Assembly (NCBI GenBank): GCA_027579435.1
Contig: JANBPK010001057.1
Location: 27,627-91,626 of the forward strand
Direction of reading: 5' to 3'
Length of the DNA: 64,000 bases
Source: Candolleomyces eurysporus
Lineage: Eukaryota; Basidiomycota; Agaricomycetes; Agaricales; Psathyrellaceae
The notes below the pieces were generated by a model. That model saw only the letters and a program-made list of their open reading frames with translations. It had not been told where the DNA came from and ran no database searches. The translations under genes were made by a program, and so were the position numbers. This document shows positions 46,702 through 59,179 of this stretch, piece by piece (position 1 is the stretch's first letter; every line of letters starts with the position of its first letter).

Positions 46702-48560
46702 TTATGATCTATCCTGGGTCCTAAGCTCCAACGTTTCCGTCCCGGTTGACCTTCCGAGAGGGACATCAAACTCCATCGTGGTGATAACAGACTTGTCCGA
46801 TGTAAAAATATGTGTTGGTGTACCACGGCCTCCCATACGTCGAACGTTCAATATCATATGTGAGCCGGCCATTGAATGCATGGCGTACACCCATCTAGAA
46901 GTAACTTGTAAAAATACAGTATTGGAGTAGCGGAAAGGACATACGCTAGAGCGGGTCTGGCATACCAGCCTCCTCTGGATTGTTACGAAGGTCTGGACGG
47001 ATATCGTGGCTGAGAAGCATTAATGGGATTGACTCTCATCCAGAAAGAGAGGTAATACCTGTGATACTGCCAACATGATTTTTTAGTTGGTACTAGCACG
47101 TGAAGTGGAAAGGACGAACACAGTGAAGTAGAATGCACCATCACGGAAGAAGACCATGATCAAGGGTGAGATACAGCTCCAACGGTTGAGGATGTTAGCC
47201 CTCTCGCCACTCGGGAGGGTAATAGACTCCCTGAACTTGAGCAGGGTAGCGAGGAAATAGAGGACTAAAGTATGACATTGAGTGACTCTGTACCTCGTAT
47301 GATTCATAGAAGTCGCACTGACAAGATCCAATAATTGATGGGATCCTGGCAAAGAGTTAGAGACCTGGGTTGATCCAACGAGTGGGAAGCACCGTACCAA
47401 GCCAGTAAGGTCCTTCGTACATCGTGTAGTCGCGTCAAACAGCCGTGCCACGCTGGCACTGGTGGCTTGAAGACATTTTTNAATTGTATCTCTCGTGGTC
47501 CATGTGACGGTATAAAGCTCAAACTGATAGTGTCAGCGTCAGATATTGATGAGATCCAGTCGGCCAAACGGCGCCACCCACCGCCAACTCAACTGGTCAA
47601 CGCCTGGAATTAGCTTGACAATCCATGTTTGGGACAATTAATGAGAGCACCCACTTAGATAACGAACTACAAAGAGGATAAGCACTCAAGGAGAAGTCCC
47701 GTCAGCGAGCTCTGACAATGAGTATAGGTTTGACCCAGATCCTACCTCTCTGACTTCGAGCATAGAGAGCGTAGACCCGTAGAATGAAAATGACGTTCAA
47801 GAGAGTCCCAAAGAAAAATGTCCCTGCTCTAAGTTGTGAATAGTCAGCGCTCGCTAGGAAAAAGAAATGGAGGGACCCTACATCGTCATGTACCCAACAA
47901 AAACTTGGCAACTGGCGGAGTAGCCGAGCTGGTGGTCACCTCGGAGATGAGGTTAAGCAAGATGTTGAGACTCACTACTGTAAAATTTTTTGGAATGATG
48001 AGCACCAGTAAATGATACCTAAGAGTATATACTTACTAGCTTTGAGTGCTGACTTTGATTGGCTGGGATAGATAGATGAGCGGTAAAGAAGACCTGATTG
48101 TGGGAAACTGGACTAACAAATGAGGATGAACCTAAGAACAGGAGGTCAGCCGCGTCCCAAGGCTCAGGGAACAGAAGACGAACGTGACATAGATGAGGCT
48201 ATAGTACCGTGCTAAAATGTATAGCACCTTGACAAAGTTCCACCTAGATCTGTTGAAGGATTGTCAGAGGCCCAGAATCATGGTGCACCAGCATTGAAGG
48301 AGGGCCCACCGCCAGATATATTTGATCTTATTAACGGATGTCAGCATGCAGACATTTGCATTAATGCTTGGAATGTACCTCGTCCTCCAAGTTGGATAAG
48401 ATATCGCATATCATAAACGTGAGCGCAGCAGCTAGAGGCCAATTTAGAGTATTTCACCTCCTTTCGTTCCAAGACGGACCATGAGAGTAGCCTGTATCCT
48501 TTGATACCTTGAGCGCTGCCCAAAGGACGTCCATGCTATCGTTGTCAGACGGTTTGTGAC
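46702..48560 (-). CDS. DUF6533-type 7TM protein, exons partly resolved, maybe broken
   Basis: Pieces in order on the minus strand: L-T-F-M-I-C-D-I-L-S-N-L-E-D-E near 48400, then spliced to I-K-Y-I-W-R-S-R-W-N-F-V-K-V-L-Y-I-L-A-R-Y-Y near 48240, the signature of the DUF6533 N-terminal region. Next come L-N-V-I-F-I-L-R-V-Y-A-L-Y-A-R-S near 47790, F-R-E-S-I-T-L-P-S, S-P-L-I-M-V-F-F-R-D-G-A-F-Y-F near 47150, and a C-terminal A-G-S-H-M-I-L-N-V-R-R near 46860. This is a 7TM family of unknown role, different from 7TM-A to E. I cannot place an in-frame start codon, and an N sits at 47481, so it may be a pseudogene. Region 48561-49029 is empty. Confidence 0.5.
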
Positions 48561-49029
48561 GGTGAGGGGAGGAAAAGAGTGCTGTACAATAAGGGAAAGA
48601 CGACCATTATAAGACCCCGGAAACAATTATTCAAGACACCCTCGGCTATGCGTCTCCCCAAAGCTGTTGTTCTGTTCTGGTCACATCAGCGAGACTGTGA
48701 GGCGGGTCTTTGGCAATACAACATCGCTGTGGATGATCTGCCAGGGAAGCGTGGTATTGAATGATTTGCGGGAATGCAGAAAGATTGAGCAAGAAGGTTT
48801 GATCTCGACAGCCTGATAATAGAAGTATCAGAAGTTCTTATCAGACTAGAAGTGTTGAGATTGCGCGCCGCTTTGACTACATGCCACATGCCCCCCAACA
48901 TAATTTAATGCACAGCAGTTTGAGACGGAAGTAGAACGGATAGAATTCAAATATAACCAGATCCTTTCTATCAAACCCTGGATTATGAGCGAGGCGCCCG
49001 CACCGACTCATTCATTTCTATCACTTCTT

Positions 49030-49570
49030 TGTCCTAATCAGCGCTCTTGAATGGTTCCTCGGTGAATACCTCGAACGCATCAATCAACATATCTCTCATG
49101 ACCCCCATGCGAGACTCTTTCCCAAACAGACCGGAGGACTTCTCAAGGTCCTCCAAACCAACCCACAAGTACTCGTTGTGCTCTCCCGGATTCAAATTCA
49201 CTGAATCACACTCCCCTTCAACGTGGAGTATTTGAGCCTTCGAATGGGTCTTGTGATCGATGTAACCTTCAACGCCGTCTCCTCGAGAGTCTCCCTAATT
49301 GCTGCATCAAGGATGGTCCTATCAGTGTCGACTTGAGCTCCTCCTCTCTGAAGCTCCTAGGTATCGGGGAATTCATCTTCGCTGGGGACTCTCCAAACAA
49401 GCAGATCCCTATGCTCTCCACCGTTCTGTCCGCCCAAACGAGCTGGATTGGCTACGGCGATGCCAACAAATCGGCGCTTGTTAGGGTGTTGCGCTTGCAA
49501 TGCACCAAGTGGAATGTCGAATGAAGTACTTGACACTGCCGCGAATCTGAAGCTGGACTAGAGTACAGAG
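49030..49570 (-). pseudogene. Nudix hydrolase pseudogene
   Basis: One minus-strand frame reads R-R-F-V-G-I-A-V-A-N-P, L-L-V-W-R-V-P, F-P-D-T, a TAG at 49359-49357 where a Trp is expected, then G-G-A-Q-V-D-T-D-R-T-I-L-D-A-A-I-R-E-T-L-E-E-T, a recognisable Nudix box. The box itself has Asp where the first Glu is usual. Further stops follow after V-I-Q. The product was probably an NDP-linked metabolite hydrolase before decay. The stretch 49571-50040 has no supported gene. Confidence 0.65.
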
Positions 49571-50039
49571 CTCGGTCATGGTGGTGGTCAGGATAGCCTC
49601 AGGCGAGAGCCCCGGCATCAGTATGAATTCATTGAAGACTCATGAGTGAAACAATCATGAAGACAGAACCAGACGCTCTTGAAAAGGGCGTGAGCAGAGG
49701 AGATGTGCTCGATGGACATACCTGTCTGCATCATGTCCAACCCCATGCAGCCCTGAAGGACACAGCGCATAGGTTAATCAAACTCCCATGGAGAGCTAGC
49801 ATCCAATATACCTTGTTTCCGATTGTCCAGTGCAGGCGAAAGTTGGCTGTGACCGGTCAATTAGAAACCTCAACCAGGGTACGAGCCAGGTCAACACTAA
49901 CTGAGGAGATTACAGATTATGGCCACAATGGATGCACAGCGTGTTGTTAGAAATATAAACTCCTCGGATGTGGCATACATATACCGATTGACAAGGATAT
50001 CGATGCAAGGCCAAGATCACTACCGCATTTAATCTGATC

Positions 50040-52970
50040 TGGAATATCTAATCGCGATGACACCGCCGGCCGAGCCTGTGGTAGTTGTCCAGGGCATTCA
50101 ATAAGCTCCGGCAAAGCAGCCTAGTCGCAAACCGCTAGTCGCAATACATTCAACGGGAGCAACCTACCCGGCAATTGGCTGAATCACCACGTTATAGCAC
50201 GTTGTGGGTCAGATAGCCCTCGACCGCGGGATGTGCCTTACTCATGCACGGCCTGCAATGTTCAATGCATGGATGTGTACTGCTCTGCTGACCAGCGACA
50301 TGGGATCTACGTCAACTGGACATCGAGTAGGCACATTCTAAGATAAACCAGACGAATCTCTTCTGTGCGCGTGTTATAGCCGAGGTTCTTCTAGAACTGA
50401 GTGATGGGAAACAAAGACATACATCGTCAGTCTCGCAACGAGAGACTAGGGTTCTTCGTCGCTGTCGATCCTGACGATCCCTAATGACTGTTGCCATGAG
50501 GAATCGGTCGAAGAGGGGTCGCAGCCGATGGATGTGTGCTTACCGGAGCTGGATGCTGATGTTGATGGGATCACGCACACGGCAACATTGGTAAGAAGCA
50601 TGCGTTCGGTTCTGGTTCGGTTGGTCAATATCCGTCACCGTCCTCTTTACAGAGAGCCATGGCTAGCTTTAAATGCAGATGCGTGGAGGTGACTTCCAGC
50701 ATTCTGCACCTCCCTATTCCTCTTCTCACTCACCATTCTAATTCAAAGCTGCGAACAAACAGCCTGAATCATGTCCACGGCTGTAAACTCATCGTCCTCA
50801 TCGACCACTTCAGTCGCATCCTGGCCTCTTCAGCCTTCCACCGGAAAGACTCAATTTGACTCAGCATTTTCGAAGGAAGATGATATTCAGAATGAAGATT
50901 TGAAGCCCGGTTCGCGAAGATTCTTCGACAAGTCGCCCGAAGGAAATCAAGCGAGGAAGACCTACCTCACGGTGTTCTTAGGAGGGACCTTCATGGTCAT
51001 TCTCATGATTTTCACCGTTTTGCCGATCTATTGGGGATCCCTTTGGAAGATTCCGACGCGAAATCTAAATGGCTGGGTCGTCGTGCGTAGTTCTGTTTCT
51101 TGGCCTATCTTTGCAGCCCGCTGATCGACGATTTGCAGGACTTCGATGGAGGCTTTATTGGACAATCGGTATCGCAAGCATTGGGATCGAATCAAGCAAG
51201 TCAAAGTCGTGTTACGTGGACAGTGATTTCTGCCACGAACTTCCCTGGTGGACCTCAGCAATTATCGGATGCAGTTCGGAATGAGCAAATCTGGACGGCC
51301 GTTGCAAGTGAGTTCTCGAGAAAGGCTTAGCGTATCATTCTACAGCTTCTGACCTTCTCCTTCAGTTAACCCAGGGTCAACCAGTCGTCTTACCGCCGCC
51401 CTCACGGCTCCTAACATCTCGTACAATGGTGCTGAGGTGATCACGGCGTTCGCTGTCGAAGCACGGAACGAGAACGCATAGTACGTCCCCTCTGCTCCCT
51501 CATTCTTAGCGCTGAATCAACGTACTTACTAATCATTCTTATCCTCGCTGTAGTCGAGCACTCATTCGCCCATCTCTACAAGGCACCCTCGATGTCATAT
51601 CAAGGACAATGGCTCAACGGATCGCTCAAAACGCTGCAAGCTCGACAGCTCTGGCCTCGGTCATGGTTGAATCTCCACAAACCATCGTCTCGCCCGTTTA
51701 TTACACAATCCAAAACCTCATTCCGTTCGATCAAGCTGTGGCGACTGCATCTACTTTTGTGGGCATGCTATATCAGGTTATAATGGGATTTTTTGTTGTG
51801 GTACGTTCCATCTGCCTAACTCTGGCGTTGTTTACTAAAGTCGTGACCCTGTTATTGCTCCCTAGATGATCGCACAAAACGCTCGCGAGGCTTCTGGATA
51901 CCAGAAGACGCTGTCTACAAAGAGCCTCATCATTCTCCGACTCTCCTCTTCATCGTTTGCGTATTTCATGATCTCTGTAAGTTTCTCGCTCCTCTTGAGA
52001 CCCGAAGTCTTGCTTACATGCTTCTTACAGCTGTTCTACTCTCTCATGAACCTGGCTTTCCAACTTGACGTGACAAGGAAGTACGTCCTTAACTATGCCT
52101 CGCATCTCAGATGACATGGAATTAATCGCTCTTTGTAGATTCGGGCGTGGAGGCTTCATGGTCTTCTGGATGGTGAACTACGTCGGGATGCTGGCAGTGT
52201 GAGTCTCTATACCCTGAACCCCCTTGCTTTGCTTTAGACTGATTATTCGAATCCATTTTCTATAGTGCACTCGCTCTCGAATCTCTCATCACCTTGTTGA
52301 CCGTCCGCGGCATTCCATTTTTCATGTTACTCTGGATCATCGGTACGTTCTATTCTGTGCCGAATCGGACTGAGATCGCCTGACTGACCGCTGTCATATG
52401 TTATCTAGCAAACCTCTCCGTCTCAATATTCCCGCTTGAAGTTATGCCAAGCATCTTTAAATACGGGTACGCGGCACCGTTCTACAACCTCTCGAAAGCG
52501 TTGAGGACTGTCGTGTTCGGTACAAAGAACAACGGTACGTTCTCTCTCTTTGCTGTTTTTGACGCTGCAAACCGATTCCTGACCTGTATCTATTCATTCA
52601 GTTGGACAATCAGTCGGCATCCTCTTTGCCTGGGTCGTCATCTCGTTCATCACCCTCCCTCTCATCCAGTGGTTCGTCAGAAGAACTGAGACCAGGACAC
52701 CGGTCGTGAACGAGGAGATCGGAGATCGACGGCCGAGAATTTCTTTGGAGACACAAAGCACATTATGAGCAGGGGCCGAAGGGGTTGACGCGTTTAGCGT
52801 TTGCTAATCAGATCATATTCTTGGACATATTTGCATTTTATGGCAGATGCCCTCACGACACGACACGATACTCACGCAATTAAACATTTATCTACATATT
52901 AATAGCCTCAATATTTCTTAGTATACTGTAGTTGCATCATATACCCGTAAATGTTTTTGTATAAAGACCT
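50040..52970. repeat. Segmental duplication, right copy (SNG1 unit)
   Basis: Same orientation as 41580-44530. The upstream 700 bp is less conserved than the gene but alignable over long stretches (GGTTGGTC(G/A)ATATCCGTCACCG). Confidence 0.8.
50771..52768 (+). CDS. SNG1-like DUF3533 membrane protein, copy B
   Basis: Ten exons with the same lengths as copy A except exon 1 (312 nt): 50771-51082, 51139-51307, 51366-51480, 51554-51800, 51866-51976, 52031-52080, 52139-52198, 52266-52342, 52409-52534 and 52602-52768. They give 477 residues with no frame problem. The N-terminus starts M-S-T-A-V-N-S-S-S-S-S-T-T-S-V-A-S-W. Differences from A are mostly synonymous or conservative. Membrane layout as in copy A. 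The clean frame of B supports treating the N in copy A as an artefact. Confidence 0.9.
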
Positions 52971-53499
52971 CACTAGCACTATCATACCAGGCTGATCGGG
53001 CGGGGCTTTGGGCGCCGAACATGATCTCTATTCTCTCAATCCAATCTATTCAAGATACACGAGTCAAGAATCCGATCCGTCGTCATATGTAGTGGCACGT
53101 CGGCAATTCCTTGGGTATCTATCGTTATTCTGACGACTTTTAGTAAGCCCGGCAAGATATACGGAGGCTAGGAACTCATACTGGCTCCTCGTGATCGGTG
53201 ATTTGTGGAAGGTCAATCTGACCCCAAATTGCCATTGGGAAGGTGGAAAATAGTGGCGCGCCTTACTGGATCATCACACCATCCTCACGAAGTTTGTAAA
53301 ATCCAGCCCAAAGACTGGATTACAGGTTCAATAACGCTAGAGTTGCAGGAAGAGGATGAAGGCGGATATGAGCAACGCTAGATATTTTTCCCTTCAGATT
53401 TCATGGCAGTATCAGTGTCCCACCAACCAGCTACCAGCCCTGCCCAGCCAATCCGCGTAGTCAAGAACTTCACATACAGGGACCCGAGAGTGCCTGGCC
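52970..53499. other. Intergenic, nothing recognised
   Basis: No coding signal seen on either strand; a plus-strand frame opening at 53403 enters the relict below. Confidence 0.4.
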
Positions 53500-53757
53500 C
53501 GTCGCCGCTACTCAGAACTCTTTTATCCCTCGACTCCTTAGATTGGTTTGCATTCAATAAGCCTCGACAGGCTGGTCTCTCGATCGATCGAAATTCATCG
53601 ATCCTTGTTACTCTTTTCTTTGCGACGGATATTATGAGAAATTATATTTCGTTTTTCCATAAGTTTGTAGGCTATGTGACCTGTACTGTACATACTTCAG
53701 TTGTGGTCCGATTCGTGACTACTCTTGAGATTTCTGTCGTTGGTGTTGCAGCCTCGG
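53500..53757 (+). pseudogene. 3' fragment of a coiled-coil family gene
   Basis: Matches the last codons and 3' untranslated region of gene B (24560-24825), including TTCAATAAGCCTCGA and TCTGTCGTTGG(T/G)GTTGCAGCCTCGGCG. It ends abruptly at 53757, where lectin sequence begins. Confidence 0.7.
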
Positions 53758-54603
53758 CGTTTGGGTCGCCCGAAACCAAGGCAAGAACACTTTCGGTCCT
53801 AGTACACTCCGAGTCCAAGAGTTCGGGTACAGTGCACGCGACTGGAGGGTCGAAAAATACCTTCGATACGTCGCAGACCTCAGGAAGACCGGGAGAGTCG
53901 ATATCATCGGTTCTCTAATTCCGGAGTCGTCGTTTCTCGGACCAGTGCAGATTGTGCTGTACGATCTGGGGTATTATGAGCAAGGGTGGAAGTTGGACAA
54001 GCCCCTTCGACTTCTTGGAGACGTTACAGGAAACGGGCTCCCAGATATTGTAGCCTTCGCAGAAAGCCACATCTATATTGCCGTCAACAATGGCGATGGG
54101 ACGTTCCAGCCACTCAAACCCGTTCTCAACATTCCCTGAATAACGGAGACGGCACTTTCCAGTCTGGTAAAATGGTGTCAAACGAGTTTGGGCGCTCGGG
54201 TTCAACTTGTCCCAGCTGGTCTGTGAAGCAACATCCTCGGTTCCTTGCTGACTTGACCGGGAATGGACGAGCTGACATCATTGGGTTCGTGCAGGCTGGT
54301 GTCTACGTCGCTCTGAACAACGGCGACGGGACTTTTCAACCCTGTAGATGAGTGCTTACTGATTTTGGACTCCAGGCGGGTGGATGGACTATGGAGAGGC
54401 ACCCTAGATTCGTTGTCGATCTCACAGGCAATGGATGTGGTGACATCCTTGGTTTCGCGGACGATGGGGTTTATGTTTCGTATAACGATGGAAAGGGTAA
54501 CTTCGGCCCCACTCAGAAACTTACCAGTCATTTTGGCTCCAACGATGTTCAATGGTCTCCGAATGCGAGCGTTAATAGGATAGTAGCTGATCTGTACAAG
54601 TAA
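53758..54603 (+). pseudogene. PVL-type lectin pseudogene
   Basis: Begins inside the second propeller blade (V-W-V-A-R-N-Q-G-K-N-T-F-G-P) and runs to the family end (I-V-A-D-L-Y-K). Lesions relative to the 28824 gene: a frame change after V-D-I-I-G, loss of about one blade between the N-N-G-D-G-T-F motifs near 54138, and TGA replacing TGC within C-R-C-V-L near 54348. The lectin 3' flank follows to about 54810. Confidence 0.85.
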
Positions 54604-54810
54604 ACAGATGGCTCCAATTCACCGGCTACGTCCGGTTCCGGAAGAGGAGGAGCACCGACTGTCAAATCATCAAGGACTGCATAATTTGTAGTAACTCATA
54701 ATCGAAGCAATGTAACACTTCTTAATACATGTTAGCTCGCGATGAGGATTGGAGTGGGTGAAGAGACTGCGTGTAACGACGTAGAAGAAGCTGATGGAGG
54801 TTCCATGGAG

Positions 54811-55623
54811 TTATGTGGACAAAAATTAACGGTTGATTGGATTTCGGCCCATGTGCGGCTGTACTCTCATGTGTCTCCTCCATACTGCCCAATCCCTTCC
54901 AAAATAGATAGAAAACGACGATCTCAGCTCGTGCTCATCATGAGATGTGTAATAATGTGATGCCTGGTTTTTTCTGTGAGCTCTGTCAGATGAAAAATAG
55001 TGTTCCAGTGACAACCAATCATGATCAAATCAAGCCATCGCCAGTGCGCCCAGCTCGTTCTTCTCGGGGGTTGCTTCATGAGGGAAGACGCTCAAAGCTA
55101 TACCTTCGCAATTGACAGAGTCCATGTCAAGTAACCAATGATAGTGAACGCCACGGATGCCTGCGAACAAGTTCCACAGCCAGTAAGATTTGTGGCCAAA
55201 GGGACCCAGGGCCCTATCTATTCGCAAATTCACTAAATCAGGAATTCACATCCAGCGCTAGAGGAGAGACGCTTGTGCATCCTGTCGCATGCAATACACC
55301 CCTGGTAGTTGTCAATCAGACTTGTCGATGGGGTTGCACTCAATGCGTGATCGCTGATCAGGGGAAGTATACTGTAACAATCTGTAGATAGGCGCCTAGG
55401 CACCTGCAACGCGTAACGCGCCCAATTTTTGTTGCTTGCTTTGCAAGTCAAAAGATTAGTACAAGAAAATAGAAAGCCTTTTGGCTGAACACGGTTTGAC
55501 AGCGCTATCCAGCATTAAGCATCAGCCCAAGTTCACCATTGGAATACGTAGAGATACAACAGAATACGAACGCAAATGGAGTACATATTAAAATTCTTTA
55601 CGACCAACACACCGGATTGATCT
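54811..55623. other. Flanks of duplicated units
   Basis: 54811-55000 matches the region left of the lectin gene (28540-28600). 55020-55230 contains the companion-ORF sequence (H-E-A-T-P-E-K-N-E-L-G-A-L-A-M-A on the minus strand) and 55250-55400 the outer upstream unit of the 7TM genes, here without its own 7TM body on the expected side. Confidence 0.5.
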
Positions 55624-56952
55624 CTACCCGGCCTTCTCGACATCCACACCGTCATTCCGCTTCTCCTGTGCGATGTGAATAATAGACGTCGTCTGACTAG
55701 GTTCACCAATGCTGGAATTCAGTCCTTGTTTGGTATCAGTGCCACCGTTTTGCCCTAACTCGCGATTCAACTTCGACTCGAGGAAAGATGATTCAGCAGT
55801 TCGCCGAGCAAATTGCATGGGGTTGGTTACGACACCGTCCTTGACTGAGGGGAATTTGATGAAGGAGCGGCCAGTGGTGACACGGAATATGATCATGTGT
55901 GGTGATAGTGCCTTTAAGTAAAGTCAACAACTTGGCAATGATGGGAAGCGTTCGAGCAGCCTAACTCACGCAGAATGAGTAGAAAAAGGTCTCGAATACA
56001 TAGGCGCAGACAACGGTTCCTGGGGATTGATGCTGTGTGACATACCATAAGACGTTGACTATCGCTGTGGCGATGCCGAAGACGGCGGGTGGTGCAGCGG
56101 ATTCAATGAGGATGGCGATCACTCCAGTGTAGACTCGCACATCCGCTGATGGCAAGAGCTTTGCCAGCGCCCGGCGTGCACGAAGAAGGTGTATTGTGAT
56201 CAAAGTCGTGACAATAATGTTGGTTGACACAGTTAGCATTGTGGAGGCGACTGAATATTTCATAGCAGAACCGCCTTGACCGGTTGGGTAATCCGCCCTG
56301 AAGAAGAGAACTATGCGTTGTGATTCAGGGCGATTTGATCAGCATGAATTGCACTTGGAGCGGACATGACACAGACCTAGAGCGGACAGGGACGTCATCA
56401 CGGGGAGGATTATCACCCACCAATATTCCACACAAACTATATAACAGCGATACACCTGTGGTAAACAACCCGTGAGCCTTGCCAGCAGGCGGCTGGAAAA
56501 AATCAGGCTACCGCACTCACCAACAGTGCGTCACCAATCATGATAATCAGCCCAAGGCCCGCGCTGCTAGCCAAATACCCCCATTCTTCGCGAGAGCCGT
56601 TATATAGGTCTCGCCAATGACCCGGTGACGTGGATTTGAACAGGGTTTGGAAGTATTTTGCCATGTCAAGTGACGCGGTGAGGGCGGATAAAGTTGTTAT
56701 CAGGAAACTGACTGCTATGTATCTTTTTCGGCCCTTCCTGAGAGGCTCTGGCGTCTCTAGAAAAACCGAGAGACCGTATAGCGCCATGAAAAGATGGATA
56801 CCTAGAATGTTGTGAGCATACTGAGCATTGATTCGCGTGGTCCACATATATATAGAAATTGACATACCGATCGCCACCATGGCCATGCTATAATTTGCGT
56901 AGATGGCTCGAGCTGATACTGTGAGCCTGTATTCCCTGCTTTCGTCGCTCAT
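55624..56952 (-). CDS. 7TM family protein D
   Basis: Exons 56868-56952 (85), 56521-56801 (281), 56377-56455 (79), 55970-56310 (341) and 55624-55911 (288) join in frame to 357 residues. M-S-D-E-S-R-E-Y-R-L-T-V-S-A-R-A-I-Y-A-N starts exon 1. Helix landmarks: I-H-L-F-M-A-L-Y-G-L-S-V-F-L-E-T-P, R-Y-I-A-V-S-F-L-I-T-T, I-I-M-I-G-D-A-L-L-V-Y-R-C-Y, Y-W-W-V-I-I-L-P, V-S-T-N-I-I-V-T-T, V-I-A-I-L-I-E-S, F-F-Y-S-F-C. The tail keeps S-S-I-G-E-P-S-Q-T. No lesions seen; close to A and E. Confidence 0.88.
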
Positions 56953-57019
56953 TGCTGCTGCCTTGACCGGAGCCTGGTAAGTGTTGGTCTATGACCTTGT
57001 TCTCGCTTCCTTATATATA

Positions 57020-57470
57020 TTGGCAATTCATCGCGCTTCCGCTAACACTGATGGTAATCGTTTTGAAGGAAGAGCAGGAAAAACATCCCATAGCATCTCT
57101 TCTAGATTCTATCACAGATTCGGAGACAACCAAATGGAATTGGTCAACGCCCAAAGGCCGTACATGAGGTATCAACAGCGTCCGGGTCAAAAGTATTCCA
57201 GTCCAAGACAGATATAGAACAACCAATTGGGCTCCTCTTCATCCTGAGCTGCGTGAGAACGCGATGCCTAGATTTTCCTTCGCGCGCTGTGAGATAAAAA
57301 GTTGTCTTCCAGCGAGAAGCAATCATGATCGGGTAGGACCATCAACGCGCCCACCTCGTTCTTCTCGGGAGTAGCCTCATGAAGAAAGGTACTTCAAACT
57401 ATACTTTTCGCAATTGATAGATCCCATTTCAGGGAGCCAATGATAGTGAAGGACACTGACGCCCGTGCCC
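57020..57470 (-). pseudogene. Companion ORF unit upstream of 7TM-D
   Basis: Homologous to 17540-18060 and to the ORF at 20598-20984. One frame reads S-V-S-F-T-I-I-G-S-L-K-W-D-L-S, and H-E-A-T-P-E-K-N-E-V-G-A-L-M-V-L-P follows in a frame interrupted by a stop. Region 57471-57801 holds the 3' flank of 7TM-E. Confidence 0.45.
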
Positions 57471-57801
57471 AAGCTCCACAGGCGATTAGATTTGTGGCCG
57501 AACTTAGGACCCAATCTATTTACAACTATACGACGTTCAGAATCTGCATCCACTGCTAGAGCAGAGGCGTTTGTGCGCCCGGTAGCGTACGATACAAGTA
57601 CGATACATGCGTGAGACCTAGGACACGTCGCGAGGGAGCGCCGCGTGCCGGTGTGATAAGTGCTCTCTGCCTGATGGCGAGGCTTAGACAGACACGTCTA
57701 TAACACGCGAGACCTAGTATAAGTACAATAACAAGCAGATTGAGACACTACAGCAAGGCCGGCACACATATTCAACTTCCTCACAACCACCGGATCGATC
57801 T

Positions 57802-59109
57802 CTACCCAACCTTCTCGACATCTGCACCGTCGTTCCGCTTCTCCTGCGCGACGTGTACATGTATAAGAGACGTCTGGGTCTGACTAGGCTCACCAATGCT
57901 GGAATTCAGACCTTGTTCAGCATCACCGTTTTGACCAGACTCGCGATTGAATGTCAATTGGAGGAAAGATGATTCGACAGTTCGGCGGGCAAATTGAATG
58001 GGGTTGGTTAAGACACCGTCGTTGACTGAGGGGAATTCGGTGAAGGAGCGGTGAGTGGTGACACGGAATATGATCATGTGTGGTGATAGTGTCTTTCGGT
58101 AAATTCAACAAATTAGCAGTGATGGGAGGCATTCGGTCAGCCCAACTTACACAGAATGAACAGAAAAGGGTGTCGAACAAAGTACTGCAGATTATATTTA
58201 CTTCAGAACTCTTGTATATAGCAGCCATATGTGCCATTCTTATAATGCCGAAAATGGTGAGAGGAGCAGTGGACTCGATTAGAATGGCAACTCGCACATC
58301 GGCCGATGGCAGGACTTCTGCTAGGGTCCGCCTTGCACAAAGAAGGCGGATTGTGATGAAAGTTGTGACAATGATGTTGGTTGACACAGTGAGCAGGGTG
58401 GAGGCGATTCCATAGCTCCTTATATTACCGTATTGTCCACCCAGGTTAATCGACACGAAGAAGAGAGCTATGCGTTGCGATTCCGGGCGATATGATCAGA
58501 ATAAGTTGCACGTTGAAGCGGACACAACACAGACCTGGAGCGGAAAGGGACGTGATCATCGGCATGATTGTCACCCACCAATGGTCCACGTAAATTATAT
58601 AGCAGCGATACACCTGTGGAAAACAATCTGTGAGCCTTGCCAGCAGACGGCTGGAAAAATCAGGTTACCGCACTCACCAGCAGTGCGTCACCAATCATAG
58701 TAATCAACATAAGGCACACGCTGCTAGCCAAATACCGCCATTCTTTGACGGAGCCAGCAAATAGTTCTCGCCAATAACGCGGTGAGGTGGATTCGAACAT
58801 TGGTTGGAAGGAACCCGCCATGTCAAGCGACCCGGTGAGGGCGCCTAAAGTTGTAATCACCAAACTGACAGCTATGTATCTCTTTCGGCCCTTCCTAAGA
58901 GGCTCTGGCGTCTCTAAGAATACCGAGAGATCATATAACGTCATGAAAAGGTGGATACCTGAAATTGTTGCAAGTGTAGGGGCTATCACTTTAGGTAATC
59001 CACAAAATATAGCAATTGACGTACCAATCACCGCCATAGACATGGTATAATTTGCGTAGACGGCTCGAGCCATTACTGTGAGCAGATGTTCCCGCCCATC
59101 GTCGCTCAT
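57802..59109 (-). CDS. 7TM family protein E
   Basis: Exons 59025-59109 (85), 58678-58958 (281), 58535-58613 (79), 58151-58467 (317) and 57802-58092 (291) join in frame to 350 residues. Same helix order as D. Exon 4 is 24 nt shorter than in B and D, in phase. TM6 is affected: A-D-V-R-V runs directly into A-I-L-I-E-S-T-A-P, lacking Y-T-G-V-I. Exon 3 has D-H-W-W-V-T-I-M-P where others have E-Y-W-W. Because the frame is kept, the gene may still work, but the shortened sixth helix makes that less sure than for D. Confidence 0.82.
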
Positions 59110-59179
59110 TGCTGCTGCCTTGACCCGATTCTGCCAGTAAGAGTTGATCTCCGACCTCGTTCTCGCTTCGTTACATATA

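Noticed and set aside
47915..47960. tRNA-like string GGCGGAGTAGCCGAGCTGGTGG
   Set aside because: No matching acceptor stem or T-arm follows, and it lies within the 7TM-type gene.
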